From: Platerodrilus igneus | Lineage: Eukaryota; Arthropoda; Insecta; Coleoptera; Lycidae | Length of the DNA: 64,000 nt | Direction of reading: 5' to 3' | Assembly (NCBI GenBank): GCA_036346225.1 | Contig: JARFIW010001082.1 | Location: 930,001 to 994,000, forward strand | Shown: piece by piece, positions 35,924 to 48,394 of the stretch | Position numbering within the stretch: the stretch's first letter is position 1 | How the letters are laid out: each line of letters opens with the position of its first letter | Translations under genes and position numbers: made by a program | The notes under the pieces: generated by a model | The model's input: the letters and a program-made list of their open reading frames with translations, nothing else | Told to the model about the DNA's origin: nothing | Database searches by the model: none

Positions 35924-36290
35924 TCAAGGTGGGGGTATGACCAGAATTGTAAGCCCACGTTTCATAAAATACTTATTTTTACATCATTTAGCTGGAGTGA
36001 AATTATAGCAACATCGAAGGTCACACCTGTTATTTTAATTAGGGTAAAATTATACCTGACAGTCTAGTTTAATCTTTTGAGCCATGCGGTAGTAAACTCC
36101 TTTTAATAAAATCAAGTTTTCGTTGTAATTTGTATTACCGCAGGTACATTATATAATTATTGCAATCTAGTATGTTATGTTTTGTCAATCAACTTAAAAA
36201 ATGCAAATAAATTAGTTTTCGTTCCTTCGTTATTAAGAAGGTTAGTTTTTTATTGTATAGAGTACAGTACCATTTCGAATAGACCTGCAT
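35924..36290 (+). repeat. Polypurine tract and 3' LTR of BEL/Pao element 1 (end uncertain)
   Basis: AAGGTGGGGG near 35928 is a polypurine tract, followed by the likely LTR start TGACCAGAATTGTAAGCCC. An AATAAAA signal lies near 36105. The 3' boundary was not resolved, as no 5' LTR is present to compare. Confidence 0.5.
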
Positions 36291-36419
36291 ATTGCCGTAG
36301 TTCTAGATTACTAGAACAGATGAAATAGCTTGCGTGTTCTAATGAGTTATGGAGCCAAACTACAGGTCCAACCAAAGTAGTAGGGTCGCTAATGAGAAAC
36401 CAGACTAAGACAGGTCCCC

Positions 36420-37250
36420 GAAAGAGGGCAGCGGCTCTTTCGGTATCTAAATTGGTAGAGACTAAAGGGGCCGAATCTCCGAAAGGGGACTAGTTCGGAG
36501 GATGAATCGGAAAGTCAAGAATAAGAGTCTGAAACATTTTGCGAGTCTGAGCGAAAAATGTTAGAAGTATGAAACAAGTTGGTATGCTAGAGAACCTAAA
36601 AATAGAAACGAATAGGTTAGCACTAGACATAGTAGAGATCAGAGAAGTTCGGTGGCCAGAGGCGGGGATTTTTGGAGTGGAGACTTAAGGGTAATTCATA
36701 CAGGAGCAGAGGAAAGAAATTTGGGTGTGGGGATAGTTATGCAAAAAAAGATAGGATTCTATGTAGAAAATTACTTACAAAAGAACGAAAAAGTACTCTT
36801 GGTTAGATTAGGATCTAAACCGGTAAACACAGTAATAATACAAGTATACACGCCCACCTCCAGCTACAGTGACCAAGAGGTAGAAGCAATCTACAAAGAT
36901 ACGTAAAAGAACATAAAAATTTAATAATTACGGGGGATTTTAATGCAGTAGTAGGTGAGGGTAAGGAAGGAGCGGTAGTAGGTTTATTTGGTTTAGGCAC
37001 GAAAAACGACAGATAAATAGGCTGGTAGAATTTTGCGATAAAAACAATCTAATCATCACAAACACATTATTTCAACATCATGTTAGAAGATGATATACGT
37101 GGAAGATGCCCGGAGATATAGGAAGATATCAAATAGATTACATTCTTGTTAGACAACGGTTTAGGAATCAAGCAAAAGACTGGAGAAGCTACACAGAAGC
37201 AGATATAGACACTGATCACAACATCGTAATTATGAAGGCCGTAATTAAAT
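36420..37250 (+). pseudogene. RTE-type LINE endonuclease domain
   Basis: The N-terminal part of the LINE ORF encodes an apurinic-type endonuclease: ETNRLALDIVEIREVRW near 36605, NLGVGIVMQKK at 36718, VYTPTSSYSD at 36846, GDFNAVVG near 36935, QIDYILV near 37137 and the DTDHN catalytic end at 37208. The key Asp, Asn and His residues of these blocks are still present, but they lie in three frames (breaks near 36660, 36905 and 37000). The endonuclease would nick target DNA for target-primed reverse transcription. The exact 5' end of the element is not defined; upstream sequence to about 36330 may be its 5' UTR. Confidence 0.85.
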
Positions 37251-37857
37251 AAAAAAATTTGAAAAAAAGAAACAGAAAAAGGTACTTTGACTTAGAAAGA
37301 CTAAAAGATAAAGATATATTTGGAAAAATTCGAAAACAAGTTAAATGAATTGCTGAAAAATGTCGGGAAAATATCTTATATTAAGGAAGTAGAAACAGAA
37401 TGGAATAATATTAAATCCAGCCTAGATATAACAGCCAGAGATATTCTGGGGTATACAAAAAAAGAAAATAAGAAACCATGGATAACAAAGGATATCCTGA
37501 ATTTAATAGAAGAAAGACGAAAATGCAGAAATAAATCAGACGAAACAGGAAAACAGAGATACAAAGCCATAAAATGGTAAATTATTCGCAAATGCAGGAA
37601 GGCTAACGAACAATGGATTGATAAAAAATGCAAAGAGGTACAAACTAAGATAGAAATAGAAAAGACAGTTGAAGCATACAAACTAATTAGAATCAATTTT
37701 AGGGATATAAAACCGTATAGAAAACGTAGAGAAGGTGGGTAGATAGCAAAAACATATAGGGAATTTATATGCAGGAGAGGAACTAGCAGCATTAGAACAG
37801 GAATCAGACATTGAAAATGATAACTTGGGTTATCCTATACTTAGAGATGAGTTTTAA
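37251..37857 (+). pseudogene. RTE-type LINE linker between EN and RT
   Basis: A plus-strand Lys/Glu-rich frame (37320-37580) and its continuation encode the spacer that normally joins endonuclease and RT, including ILGYTKKENKKPWITKDIL and RRKCRNK. This Trp-hydrophobic-Asp block followed by a basic stretch is typical of the spacer. Two stops interrupt it (37578-37580 and about 37740). The minus-strand frame over the same bases is a shadow. Confidence 0.75.
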
Positions 37858-38523
37858 TTAGCATTAAAAGGTTTGAAACATGGTAAGGCGCCGGGTACAG
37901 ATCAAGTGCAAGCAGAAACTCTAAAAGCCGCTGGACAAGCAGTAACAGTATGTTTCTTCCAACTTGTAAGCTATATGTTTGAGACAGGCGAGATACCCAA
38001 AGATTTCAAACGTAACGTTATAGTAACTATACCAAAAAAGAAAGGCGCGGATAGATGTGAAAATTTTTCAGCAATAGGTTTGACCGCACACGTGTCAAAA
38101 ATATTAACGAGAATTCTACAAAGACGAATGGAAAAACGAAGTTAATATTAGGAAAGGGGTGAGACAGGTACGCGACCTATCTCCATCAATTTTTAACTTG
38201 TACATTGAAGAGGCAATGAATACTGTCAAATGCAGGAAGGCATTTGGAATTACTATGCAGGGACAAAGGATTGATATGCTTAGATTTGCAGATGATATAG
38301 CGGTATTAGCATCTAGCAAGGAACAGTTACAAGCTGCTCTTAATGAAATGGAAACGGTTTTAACAGACAGATACGGAATGAAAATTAACAAAAATAAAAC
38401 TAAAGTACTAGTATGCAAAGGAGGGGAAAATAAATTAAAAACAAGAATACAAATATGTAACAAGAACTTACATGAGGTTAAGAATTTCTGCTACCTAGGA
38501 AGCCAAATAACGCAAGATGGGTA
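37858..38523 (+). pseudogene. RTE-type LINE reverse transcriptase
   Basis: RT motifs appear in order: LKHGKAPGTDQVQAE (37873), IPKDFKRNVIVTIPKKKG, AIGLTAHVSKILTRIL, then after a jump QVRDLSPSIFNLYIEEAM (38166), the catalytic box RFADDIAVLAS (38281) and FCYLGSQITQDG (38485). Comparison with the clade shows that a stretch with the first catalytic Asp is missing between 38143 and 38157, an internal deletion. The motif set and the C-terminal RNxWxxASNQS ending point to the RTE/BovB-like group common in arthropods. Confidence 0.88.
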
Positions 38524-39061
38524 AAGCGCAAAAGATATAAAACAAAAATTAGTACAAGGCCGTGCTACATTTAATAAGAAAAGCAACTACTGTGTTCAAA
38601 GACAACAAACATAGAAACAAGGAAGAGATTTTTTAAAACATATGTGTGGAGCACAGCACTGTACGGCTGTGAAGCGTGGACAGTAGGAGAAGCGGATAAG
38701 AAAAAGGTAGAAGCTTTTGAAATATGGTGTTACAGACTTATGATGAAGATATCATGGACAGACAAATTTATAAACAAAGATGAAGAGGTACTAGAAATAA
38801 TAGGTAAAGAAAAAAATATGTGAGAAACGGTAAAAAATAGGAGAGATAGGATGATAGGCCACATACTACGGCAGGAGGGAATAGTGCGGAATATATTAGA
38901 AGCAGAGATAGGAAAAAAAGAGAAGTAGAGGTAGACCTAGATTAGACTACTGCACACAGATAGTGAAAGATGCATGCTGTAGGAATTTCAGCGAATTGTG
39001 TAGGCTTGCTCAGAATAGAAATCAATGGTGGTACGCATCCAACCAGTCCCAAGATGAATAA
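38524..39061 (+). pseudogene. RTE-type LINE C-terminal region
   Basis: A stop at 38521-38523 interrupts an otherwise readable C-terminus. Past it come MWSTALYGCEAWTVGEADK, FEIWCYRLMMKISWTDKF and RRDRMIGHILR. The true ORF end is RNQWWYASNQSQDE followed by TAA at 39059-39061. Frame changes are present near 38600 and 38940. The arrangement and end fix the orientation and the 3' boundary of the coding region. Confidence 0.8.
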
Positions 39062-40110
39062 ACTAATGACGAAAAGACTAAATGTACTTAAACATGATGA
39101 TTATTATAAGCAACTACAAGTATTGGTTGGGCAATATTCTCGAATAATGTTAATTGTGTGAAAGGATTTACTGGAAAACTATTAATTCGGCAAATGTCTA
39201 AGTGGCAGCCCCTGGCTGCTTAACCCCCTCCACATACCACTGAATCTCGGTGAAATTTGGTATATAATTAGAAAACGATATAAGGGGAACCGAGCTGTAT
39301 ATAGGCTGTGTGAGAATTTCAGGGAACTGTGTAGGCTACCTCAGAATGTAAATAAGTGCAGGTACGTGTCCAACCAGTTTTGAGACGGAAACCCTAATGA
39401 CGAAAAAATAAGCGCAGATAAATGTGATGATTATTATAACAACTGTTGCGAAATATCTGCAACTAATGTTGACTGTGCGGAAGGATATATCGGAAAAAAT
39501 ATTAAATCGACAAATGTCCAAGTGCTGGAGGAATTTGGAAGTCAGAAGCTGCTTACCCCCTTCACAACCACTGAATGTCGGAGAAATAGGGTATATAATT
39601 GTAAAACAATAAAAGGGGGCCGAACTGCATCTACAAGAAAGAACAGCGCCTATGATGAAAGACAACTAACACAGAAACAAGAAGAAAATTGTTGAAAGCA
39701 TATATGTGGAGCACAGCACAGTATGCCTATGAAATACGGGCAGTAGGAAAAGCAGACAGAAAAACCGTAGCAGCCTTTTGGAATGTTGTGCTTTAGATGT
39801 ATGAGCATGGACAGACAAAGTTAATAACAAATAGGTTATAGAAATAGTAGGGGAACAAGAATATCTGTGGAAAAAAAATAGGAAAAATAGAAGAGCAGAA
39901 TACGTTCTATGGCATTTTTGGGGAATAGTGTGGGATATATTACAATCAGAGATAGGAAATAGGAGGTAGATGTACACCTAGATGAGATAGTGACAGATGC
40001 AGACTGTGCATATTTCAGGGAAATGTGTAGGTTAGTTCAGAATAGGAAACAATGAGGGTACCTGTCTAACCAGTTCCAGAACTGAAGGCCTAATGATGAT
40101 GAGAGTACAG
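39062..40110 (+). mobile_element. LINE 3' UTR followed by extra tail copies
   Basis: After the ORF stop the 3' UTR is followed by two more truncated copies of ORF end plus UTR, at about 39290-39600 (CAGGTACGTGTCCAACCAG) and 39610-40105 (GGGTACCTGTCTAACCAG). The final one ends CTAATGATGATGAG. The composite is collinear with 10566-11700. Confidence 0.75.
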
Positions 40111-41567
40111 TAATTCAACAAGAATTTTAAAACGTAGTGTTTGAACCAGCGACAAGCTATATGTAAAGCATTCGGCTGAAGCATATATAGTTACATATGT
40201 TGAAAAATACCTTCCAGGCTTGGTGGTTAAAACGTTTTCTTGTTCAATCACTCTCGAACATGAATATTTCTAAAACACTCGTAAACATGCACAATGTCAT
40301 GAATAATTATGGAAAACTACCGAAAAATAATTAGTAATGAATTGACAATAATATCTATTGTTATCACTGACTAAGCACTACGATCATTTCTTGACATCTT
40401 TGTCACTTCAAATCAAAGATATATCTGACTAAATAAATTTTCCTGCATTTAAATATCGTACTTCCTAGTGATACATACTTACTTTATGCAACATCATAAT
40501 AAATCAGTAATCAATCCCACAATACAAACGGTTATAGCGGTTTATTCGACCGATAGACACCTTCTACAATTACAGCTAAATATACTACAGTGGTTTTCGA
40601 AACCCGTCGACTGATTTATAACTCCTTTCCTTTGTTACATAACCTATAATCTCTGAACCCAACAATTCGTCCTTAATTTAGCTAACATACGTTAGTTTTG
40701 AAAACGGAATCTGAAGAGTAAGACTTATAAAACGAAAAATCTTACTTCCGTTTAAGTATTAGGTCCATTATTACATCATCCCCTTGTTATAACTTCCACA
40801 AGTAATAAAAGATTGTTTGAGCTTAGCAGATACGGATGGAATTTGCTTCCGTGCTGTTAAGGCTGTAAATTCCAAAATTCTAACGCCATACGCCATAATA
40901 TAGATTTCTAATTTCTTGCGAATTAATATTTGCCTTAATCCATTGAATTTATTGTATTCTAATGTTTGTTAGCAGTTTCCAATACGGCACACTCTAAAGT
41001 TTATCACTCTCAATCACATAATTCTATAAGTATTTCGATGTTTGATCTATGGAGCTTACTCCAAGTTACTTTCAAAGTTTGGATGTAAGTTGTCGCAAAT
41101 AGATACTTCTGTAAACACTTTGCTATTTACTAAAATTAATATCACGTGTAAGTTTATACAAAATTTGCTACACAAATTTAAGCATATTTATTTTAATGTG
41201 TCTCACTTAACTAGTCTGAGATTAAATTTGCTAACTGGATATTAATCTACATAAGTGCAAGTAACCCTCTCTCAACTTGGAGATTTTGGGATTAGAATTT
41301 ATATTGTACTATACAATTTTCATTACATAAGACTGCTCACCTTTGCAAACAAGCATCTGATTTTGCAATAAAAAGTTGAATATGAGATATAAATGGGGGT
41401 TCCTGAGAAGGATCCATTTAATCAGGTCGTGAGCGAAATTTTGGTTTTCCATAAATGGAATTTTTCACATAACTTAGAGTACATGTGTACTTACATAACA
41501 CATTCTTGTAATAGTCATATAAATTACCTATGAGATAAAAATTTTTAAAACAAATGTTTATGAAATG
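40111..41567. other. No gene recognised
   Basis: AT-rich DNA between the LINE tail and the hAT element. The frame at 41042-41245 is the longest and has no recognisable similarity. No promoter or repeat could be supported. Confidence 0.5.
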
Positions 41568-44500
41568 CAGAGCCAGGCGAGTAAGGCGACCACCTGGGGC
41601 CGCCAAATTTAGGGGCCCACCAATACATTACCAGATTATTATTATTACCGTATTGGCCCGAATGTAACGCGGTAAAAATAGTTATTCACTGTCATTTAAC
41701 AAATCCAAGAAATGAGAACAATACTGCAATAAGCAATCAGTTGCTAATTACACATTTCCCTTAAATTTTTTAAGACAATTTATGCGAGTCGTATATGGTT
41801 CCTGATAATTTTTTTCTGAACAAAAAACTAACCTGAATATAGGCAACGGTGTCCCAGAATAGTTTCTCTAAAGATTTATTGCAATCAGCCGCAATAAATG
41901 AGTTTTTAAGAAACATGTCATAAAACAATACAAAAATACAATAAATGCATGTCTGTGCGGGTCGCGGGATGACTCAGCGACCGAATGTCAGACAGCCAGA
42001 TTGCCGGTAGCTTGGCCTTCTCGTCTTATGTTTTTTCCGTTAGTTAGAACCGAGATGAGTGAGGTTGTGTGATCATAATAGCAGTAAAATATTCCTTTTG
42101 TTAACGATTTTTTGTAAAAAATATTTTGAGGTTCATAACTACGATTTCAAATTGATAATATAAATAGTGCAAAAGGAAGTAAAAGTAACTCAGGCGCTGA
42201 AAAGCATAAACGCAAGAGAAACGCGGAAGCTTTTATTGCATCTCAGAAAGGTGCGATATTTAAACATTTTAAAAGCAGCAACCCCACCTACAGAAAATTG
42301 TGAAGAAAAGGACGGAGCTATTCTATATGAACATGGCACCATTAATACAGACGCTCCTGTCGAACCGGGTACATGTACAGTTGTCTCAAATCCTGAAATT
42401 TTATCTGACTGTAATGATCATAAGTCTAATATCATAATGTGGCCAGAACTTATTGATCAGAATCAGCGTGATTTTTTGGTTGGAATGGGAGTTAACAGAG
42501 TTCGTAATTTTAATTATCCAAAAACCCTGACGATCGAAGACATTTTTCCAATTTCTATTATATTAGACATTTACCTAACAAAGAAAAAGTTGATCGGCGT
42601 TGGCTAGTATACTCAGTGCAAAAAAAACGCGTCTATTGTTTTGACTTCAAGCAATTTGGATCTCCAATAAACAGTTTTGCAAGCAATAAGTCCAACAACT
42701 GGAAAAATTTTGCCTCTTATTTGTGTAAACATGAAACATCGGCGTGCCTTTTCGAAGCACAAAAACAATGGATCGAGCTAGAAATGCGTTTAAAGAAAAA
42801 TCAAACGATTGTTACTAAAAGCGCAGGAACTGATAGAAAAAGAAAAGGTACATTGGCGAAATGTGGTAGAACGGCTTCTGGCGATCACAAGATATTTAGC
42901 AGAGCATAACCTCGCATTTCGGGGATCTTGAAAAGTTAAATCATCCTCATAATGGAAATTTTTTGGGTTTGGTGGAGCTCTTGGCGGAGTTTGATCCAGT
43001 CACGTCTGAACATGTGCGGCGAGTAACCAGCGAAGAAATTCATGACAATTATTTTGGAAAAAAACATTTAAAACGAATTTATACCCTTGATCAGTAGCCA
43101 CACTCTTGAAGAAATAAAAAGGAGAATACTTCGTGCAAAATATTACTCAGTTATTCTCGACTGTACTCCTGACATTAGCCACAATGGACAAATGACCATG
43201 GTTATTCGGTTTGTTAACATTGCGGTCAGTACTGTGAATATTGTAGAGCATTTTGTTGGATTTCTAAAGGTAAACAACAGTACTGATGCCGGACTAGCAA
43301 AAGTGTTTAAGCAAAAGTTGATTGATCTTGGAATAGCCCTTATAGACTGTAGAGGCCAAGGTTATGACAACGGAGCGAATATGAGTGGCTGTAAAAATGG
43401 TGTTCAAGCTCAAATATTGAGAAAAATGATAGGGCATTCTTTCTTCCTTGCGGATGCCAAAGTTTAAATCTAGTGTTAGGTGATATGGCCAAGTCATCTC
43501 GTGAAGGAAAGACGTTTTTCGGAATTATTCAACAAATTTACGTTCTTTTTGCTGGCTCAACAAACAGATGGGTCATTTTTTAAAAATGTATAAGTATTTT
43601 GACAGTAAAACCATTATTAGAAACACGCTGGGAATGCTGTGTTGACTGCGTAAAAGCAATTCGGTATCAAGTTGGCGAAATATATGAAGGATTAATGGAT
43701 ATGCACAGAGAGGCGGCTGACCCAAAATGTGCAGCCGAAACAATTTCTCTAGCAAAACAGGTTAAGAATATGAAGTTTTAAGTTATGCTGATAATTTGGT
43801 ATGGCATTCTTGTGCGGATTAATGTAATCAGCAAACTGATGCAGTCAAAAATATTCAAATGGATGTAGCTGTATCAATTTTGAAGAAAACTTAAGAATTC
43901 CTTTTGAAGTACAAAGATAATGGATTTAAATCTGCCATTATAACAGCGAAGGAGTTGGCAAGTGATGATCTTTAAATGACTAAAGAAAAAGCTGTTTTCC
44001 AACCTGTCTCATCAATTCGAAATAGGAAGAAGAGAATACTATTTTCGTACGAGGCAACAGATAAAACGACACAAGATCCTAACGAAAAACTACGAGTCAA
44101 ATTTATTGTTGCACTAATGGATCAAGCTTGTACGTCGATACGGCAGAGATTCGACCAATTATACAACTTTTCTGCAAAGTTTGGCTTTTTGAACGACATG
44201 GCAGCAGTAAAAGGTATGTGTGATGTTGATTTACTCCGACGGTGCAAATAACTTGAGCATCTGCTTTCTGATGGGGTGCAAAGCGATATTGACGAAACCA
44301 CCCTCTTAACCGAACTGAAAACTTTGGCAAAAATATTTCCTGTATCCGAACGAGCAGGAAATGGCGGAACGGCTCTGAGAGTATTGCCTTACGTGTGCGC
44401 GAACAGGTTCGTGGATATTATGCCCAATGTATATATAGCATTACGAATTTTTCTTACCACTCCTGTAGCAGTGGCCAGTGAAGGGCGAAGCTTCTCAAAA

Positions 44501-44887
44501 TTAAAATTGATTTATACATATTTGCACTCCACGATGTCGCAAGATAGATTAGTTGATCTATCTGTGATTTCCATCGAAAACAGCATTATCCGTACCCTCT
44601 ACTTTTTCGAAATTATTAACGATTTTTCTACCATAAAGGTTAAAAAGGTAAAAATTTAATACTTTATATTTTACTTTATATCAATATCATTAAGATCAAT
44701 ATTATTTGTAGTAGAGTAAATTGATACTAAAACACAGTTGCTTCAATTTTACTTTCAAATATATATCGAATATTGTGACAATTCTTTTATATTTCTCATA
44801 TTTTAATAATTATCATTTATTGATACGAGCGGGAGGGCCGCCAAATGCGTTTTGCCTGGGGTCGCCATTTGTCTAAAGCCGGCTCCA
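41568..44887 (+). mobile_element. Full-length hAT transposon (ZMYM1-like group)
   Basis: The 5' end CAGAGCCAGGCGAGTAAGGCGACC and the 3' end …GGTCGCCATTTGTCTAAAGCCGGCTCCA form imperfect inverted repeats (CAGAGCC against TGGAGCC). They are flanked by ATGAAATG (41560-41567) and ATGAATTG (44888-44895), an 8-bp target duplication with one mismatch, as expected for hAT. The transposase inside is broken. Length is 3320 bp. Confidence 0.88.
42167..44659 (+). pseudogene. hAT transposase, ZMYM1/DUF4371 type, broken
   Basis: The N-terminal part (42167-42607) is an Asp/Glu-rich leader ending in IMWPELIDQNQRDFLVGMG and NFNYPKTL. A TTF-type zinc finger follows in another frame (42616-42800, VYCFDFKQFG … NNWKNF). 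The DUF4371 core at 43087-43467 has KYYSVILDCTPDISHNGQMT (a catalytic Asp) and CRGQGYDNGANMSG (second Asp). The C-terminal dimerisation domain at 44276-44659 has IALRIFLTTPVAVAS and RSFSKLKLIYTYLHSTMSQ. Frameshifts or stops occur near 42607, 42909, 43467, 43587, 43781 and 44249. Conserved residues remain, so inactivation is moderate. Confidence 0.9.
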
Positions 44888-44895
44888 ATGAATTG

Positions 44896-45589
44896 TGATA
44901 AAGATTCTGAGCTAGGTTTGGGGAACGTTATGACTCCGTGTTTTAATCATGGGAAAATTCGAGAACAATCTCTGTCGACGGGTCAAGTCAACAACTCAAC
45001 TGCTTTGAATTTTAATTAATGCTAATTATTAGATTATTCTTTTAACTTCAGTCAATGTATTTCGTTGTACTTATAAAATTATAGTTATACCTATATTATT
45101 GAAATTTAAGTTATTATTTTCTCAAACTGTTTAAGAATTATTATAAAGTTCATAGTAAACAACTCTTTTATTTACAACAATCAACTACATATTTTGCACT
45201 GTACATAAAATTGTGCAAGTAGGCTATTCGCTTTGTGGTCGCTACACTTGAAACCTATAAAAACTTGCAGATTTGATAGTAGTACCAATATGTTGCGCAC
45301 ATGCGTGAAGTAGCAACATTTGTCCAGATCTGTACCATAGCTTTACAAGGATGGCGCAGACATATTAATTGTACGCGTACGGATTTGTTGAATTCGTCAA
45401 TTCGTTCATTTGATTTTGGAATAGTTAGGTATATATAAGTTAAAATCAATGCCATCTTGTTTGGGATTGCCAGACAAAGGTTGTCACAAGTTTATTTTCC
45501 TGCAATATTTTGACAAATATTTATGTTATTATTTTTATAGAAGGTCAATTCAAGCCTAATATCTCTACACATTTTTACGTAATATTTAT
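44896..45589. other. Unassigned AT-rich DNA
   Basis: The only notable frame (45255-45455, minus strand) has no known motif. No repeats or splice structure could be supported. Confidence 0.5.
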
Positions 45590-45818
45590 TACATGTTGTT
45601 TAATCTAACATGAGCTTTAAAACCGCGAGCATAAATTACAAGTTGAGCGGTGACAAAAAATACCATTTACAAGTGTCATTATAAGATCTCCCTCCTTCAA
45701 TGATTATAAAGATCGTTTTAACTGTTGTCAAGCGGTAGGATACGTCAGAATACGGCACTTTCACCTGGATTGTTGCTTAATAAAGTCGTTTGTTCTTGTT
45801 ATAAGAACATGGTATCAA
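45590..45818 (+). repeat. 5' LTR of BEL/Pao element 2 (5' boundary uncertain)
   Basis: It contains a TATA-like CATTATAAGATC near 45677 and an AATAAAG signal near 45778, and ends …TTATAAGAACA. The end is set by the primer-site-like sequence directly after it. The LTR start is placed near TGTTGTTTAATC at 45595 without confirmation, since no matching 3' LTR was identified after 52960. Confidence 0.5.
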
Positions 45819-45840
45819 GTGGTTATACTTGGTGTTGGAG
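45811..45840 (+). other. Candidate BEL/Pao primer binding site
   Basis: TGGTATCAAGTGGTTATACTTGG follows the LTR end. TGGTATCA plus a GTGG core is the usual form of Pao-type primer sites. Confidence 0.5.
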
Positions 45841-47690
45841 CCATGTGAAAAAAATCGATTTAAAGTAAAGTCGTCTTTGTTGGTGCACTTGATGTCGGCG
45901 TTTTGCAGAATATGTTTGCACTAAACTAGACGTAAATGTGAAATAGTTGGCATTTGAACATCAGTAAGTATTATCGAGCATCAGGGCCCTTGTTAATATA
46001 AATTTGCAGTGCAAATTACTTGACGTAGATACACGTGATGTTCGTTTGATATTTTGTAACAAGATTATTTAATTTATGTGATTTTGGAGAATTCTAATCT
46101 GATTATTATTGTAACAAGAAGATTTCAATCATCATTAAATATTCCGAAAATGGTTCAAGTACATCGCAATTATTCTTTTGATGGATAAACATCTGGTATG
46201 TAATTAGTGCTCTTTAAGTACGTCAAGTTGTAACAACATTTGGAATGACAAACAAGTAGTTTTTTTAATTTGTTCGACGTGGAAATTTTCTAGTTCGTTA
46301 TGTTGTTGACCTCTGGATAACTTTGTTATTTGTGAAGAGAACCTGATAAACTTCACTTTTATTTTTCATTAGTACAAATGAAAAGATTACAGAGGACAGT
46401 ATATTTGTATATTCAGGGTTAACTTTCAGGACTAACAAAATTGAAGCTATCATTTGAATATAAAATTATCTAAGTTCAGATGACTAAAATGTTTCATTTT
46501 GCTCTACAATATTTATTAATTGAAATATTTTAAAATACAATTTAAATGTGAAGTCTCTAAGTAGTACTCCCGAAGGCTAATAAAAATTCTGTAGTATACC
46601 ATTAGTCATTCTTAATAATCAAGTTTAAACATTAACAAAAATAATCATTGCTAAATTTTTATAATGTAAAAATAACGACACTATCTAATTTTTGTGAGAT
46701 ACAGGTGTTGAGAAGATTATTGTGTATATAAGTACATATTTTTCCTAACTATAACTTAATCGAATTTTTTGAAGTAAATTTGTTAAGTGAAATCATTGTA
46801 AATAATTTTCAACTGATACTTAAGAGAATAGAAATTCATTTTGGTCATGTCTATGATTACTAGTTGGAATGAATGAGGTTTGATTCTTAGTAATTATAAA
46901 CTTTTTTGAATTAATTAACAGAATGCACAAATTGTGCTAGTCTTGGTTTAATTTGATTATAGGTGTAGCAGTGCATCTTTATCAATTAATATCGAGCCAG
47001 AAGGTAAGCATTTGTAAGGGTTATGTTCACGTAATATTTTTTGTACAGCGGTATTTGACCATAGGTTTCCGCATTTCCCTTATACAAACAGACTAAAATT
47101 AGGTCTTTATTGTATTCAAAAATTCGGTGGCGCCATATTCACTATATTTTTGGTCGTAATCCAACCCCGACCCCAACTCATGGTCTACCCAGAGCAAATC
47201 ACTCGACTAGCGCTTAGCCTTTGGAGGTTTCCTTATCTATGAGCCGTTTTCCATCTAAACTAACCTTGGGCTCTCTATATCATCAGGAAATCTTGGTTAA
47301 TTATCCTTGTGCCTTTCAGTTGGCAATATAGGATTAAAAAACCATTAGTAAGGCAAAACGTAAGAAGGTAAATTGTTTTTATAATTTTTTTCTTTGTAGT
47401 TCCTCCGATTGCATAGATACGTCCATCATAACTTGAGGTAGTAGTAGTTCAATATTCAAGACAACCACAGTTATACGGTTATTCCTTGATACTTTTTCAA
47501 ATGTTTGAGCAATCGGTATTATTAACTTCTCTATCTTTAAAAACAAAATTCTTTTTTATATACATACAAAAGATATCTGAAGATTAAATTTAGCTAACAT
47601 TTCACAGCGGGAATCGATTTTGAATGGTATATCTCATCATATTTATATAGCTTAAATTTTGTCCACAGATAAGCCATACTAAACATGGCC
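45841..47690. other. 5' leader of BEL/Pao element 2, eroded
   Basis: No open frame or motif could be supported over this interval. The N-terminal half of gag should lie here but was not recognised. It may have been disrupted by insertions such as the BED-finger fragment at its end. Confidence 0.4.
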
Positions 47691-47940
47691 AAATTAAAAA
47701 AAAATGTAGACAGTACGGTGTTGATTATTTGAAATTTGGCTTCATTCCATTGTTGTTGGACAAACGATTGTTTATATGCCTTTTATGCAACAAAGCTTTG
47801 AGCAATGGTACTATGAAACCATCTGAACTAGATAATCATCTAAGAATGTGACGCTTTGATAAAACAGGCGAAGATTTGAAATACCTTCAAATACTTAAAC
47901 AATAACTTCACAAGAGACCTACGATGGATACTATGTCGAA
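47691..47940 (+). pseudogene. BED-type zinc finger fragment of a SCAND3/ZBED-like hAT transposase
   Basis: The plus strand reads QYGVDYLKFGFIPLLL near 47713, then CLLCNKALSNGTMKPSELDNHL near 47780 and GEDLKYLQIL near 47870. The order hydrophobic-lead, CxxC, basic turn and Leu-His matches the BED finger of Buster-like hAT transposases (SCAND3 type). The second metal-binding His pair is interrupted by TGA at 47848, and no catalytic domain follows. It lies within the 5' part of the second BEL/Pao element, so it probably inserted there. Confidence 0.7.
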
Positions 47941-48394
47941 ACTGATGGTTTTGTTCTTTCTTTATTTCTTTTTTGGTCCACAATAATTTCATATTATTTC
48001 CAAATGTAGAATTTCATTGTATTAATTATATCTTTATGCTTGGTTAGGTTGATAACTATATTCTGAAGGTAACTGATAAGAACATGCTATTGAACTTATT
48101 TTCTTCTTTCAATGACCGCCCCTTCAAAAAGTGGTCTTAATGCATTCATTTTAATCTTGTCTAATAACTGTTTTGGATGTAATAGATATTACAACTGTTG
48201 AGTAGATTTTGATATTTTATTAGTTTATTTTGAAAATCTAATCAAATTTCGTGCACAAGCAAGTACGCATTTTAGAACTAACACGTGTTGAAAAACCGCT
48301 AAAATCTAAGGTTATGGCGCCGATTTCGGTTGGTAAGCCTACGTATAATAGTGCTCGCAGCACATTGTAGACAGTCGACAGTTAAATGGAACAA

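Noticed and set aside
37376..37792. Minus-strand 138-codon frame
   Set aside because: Antisense of the LINE EN-RT linker and hydrophobic only because of that.
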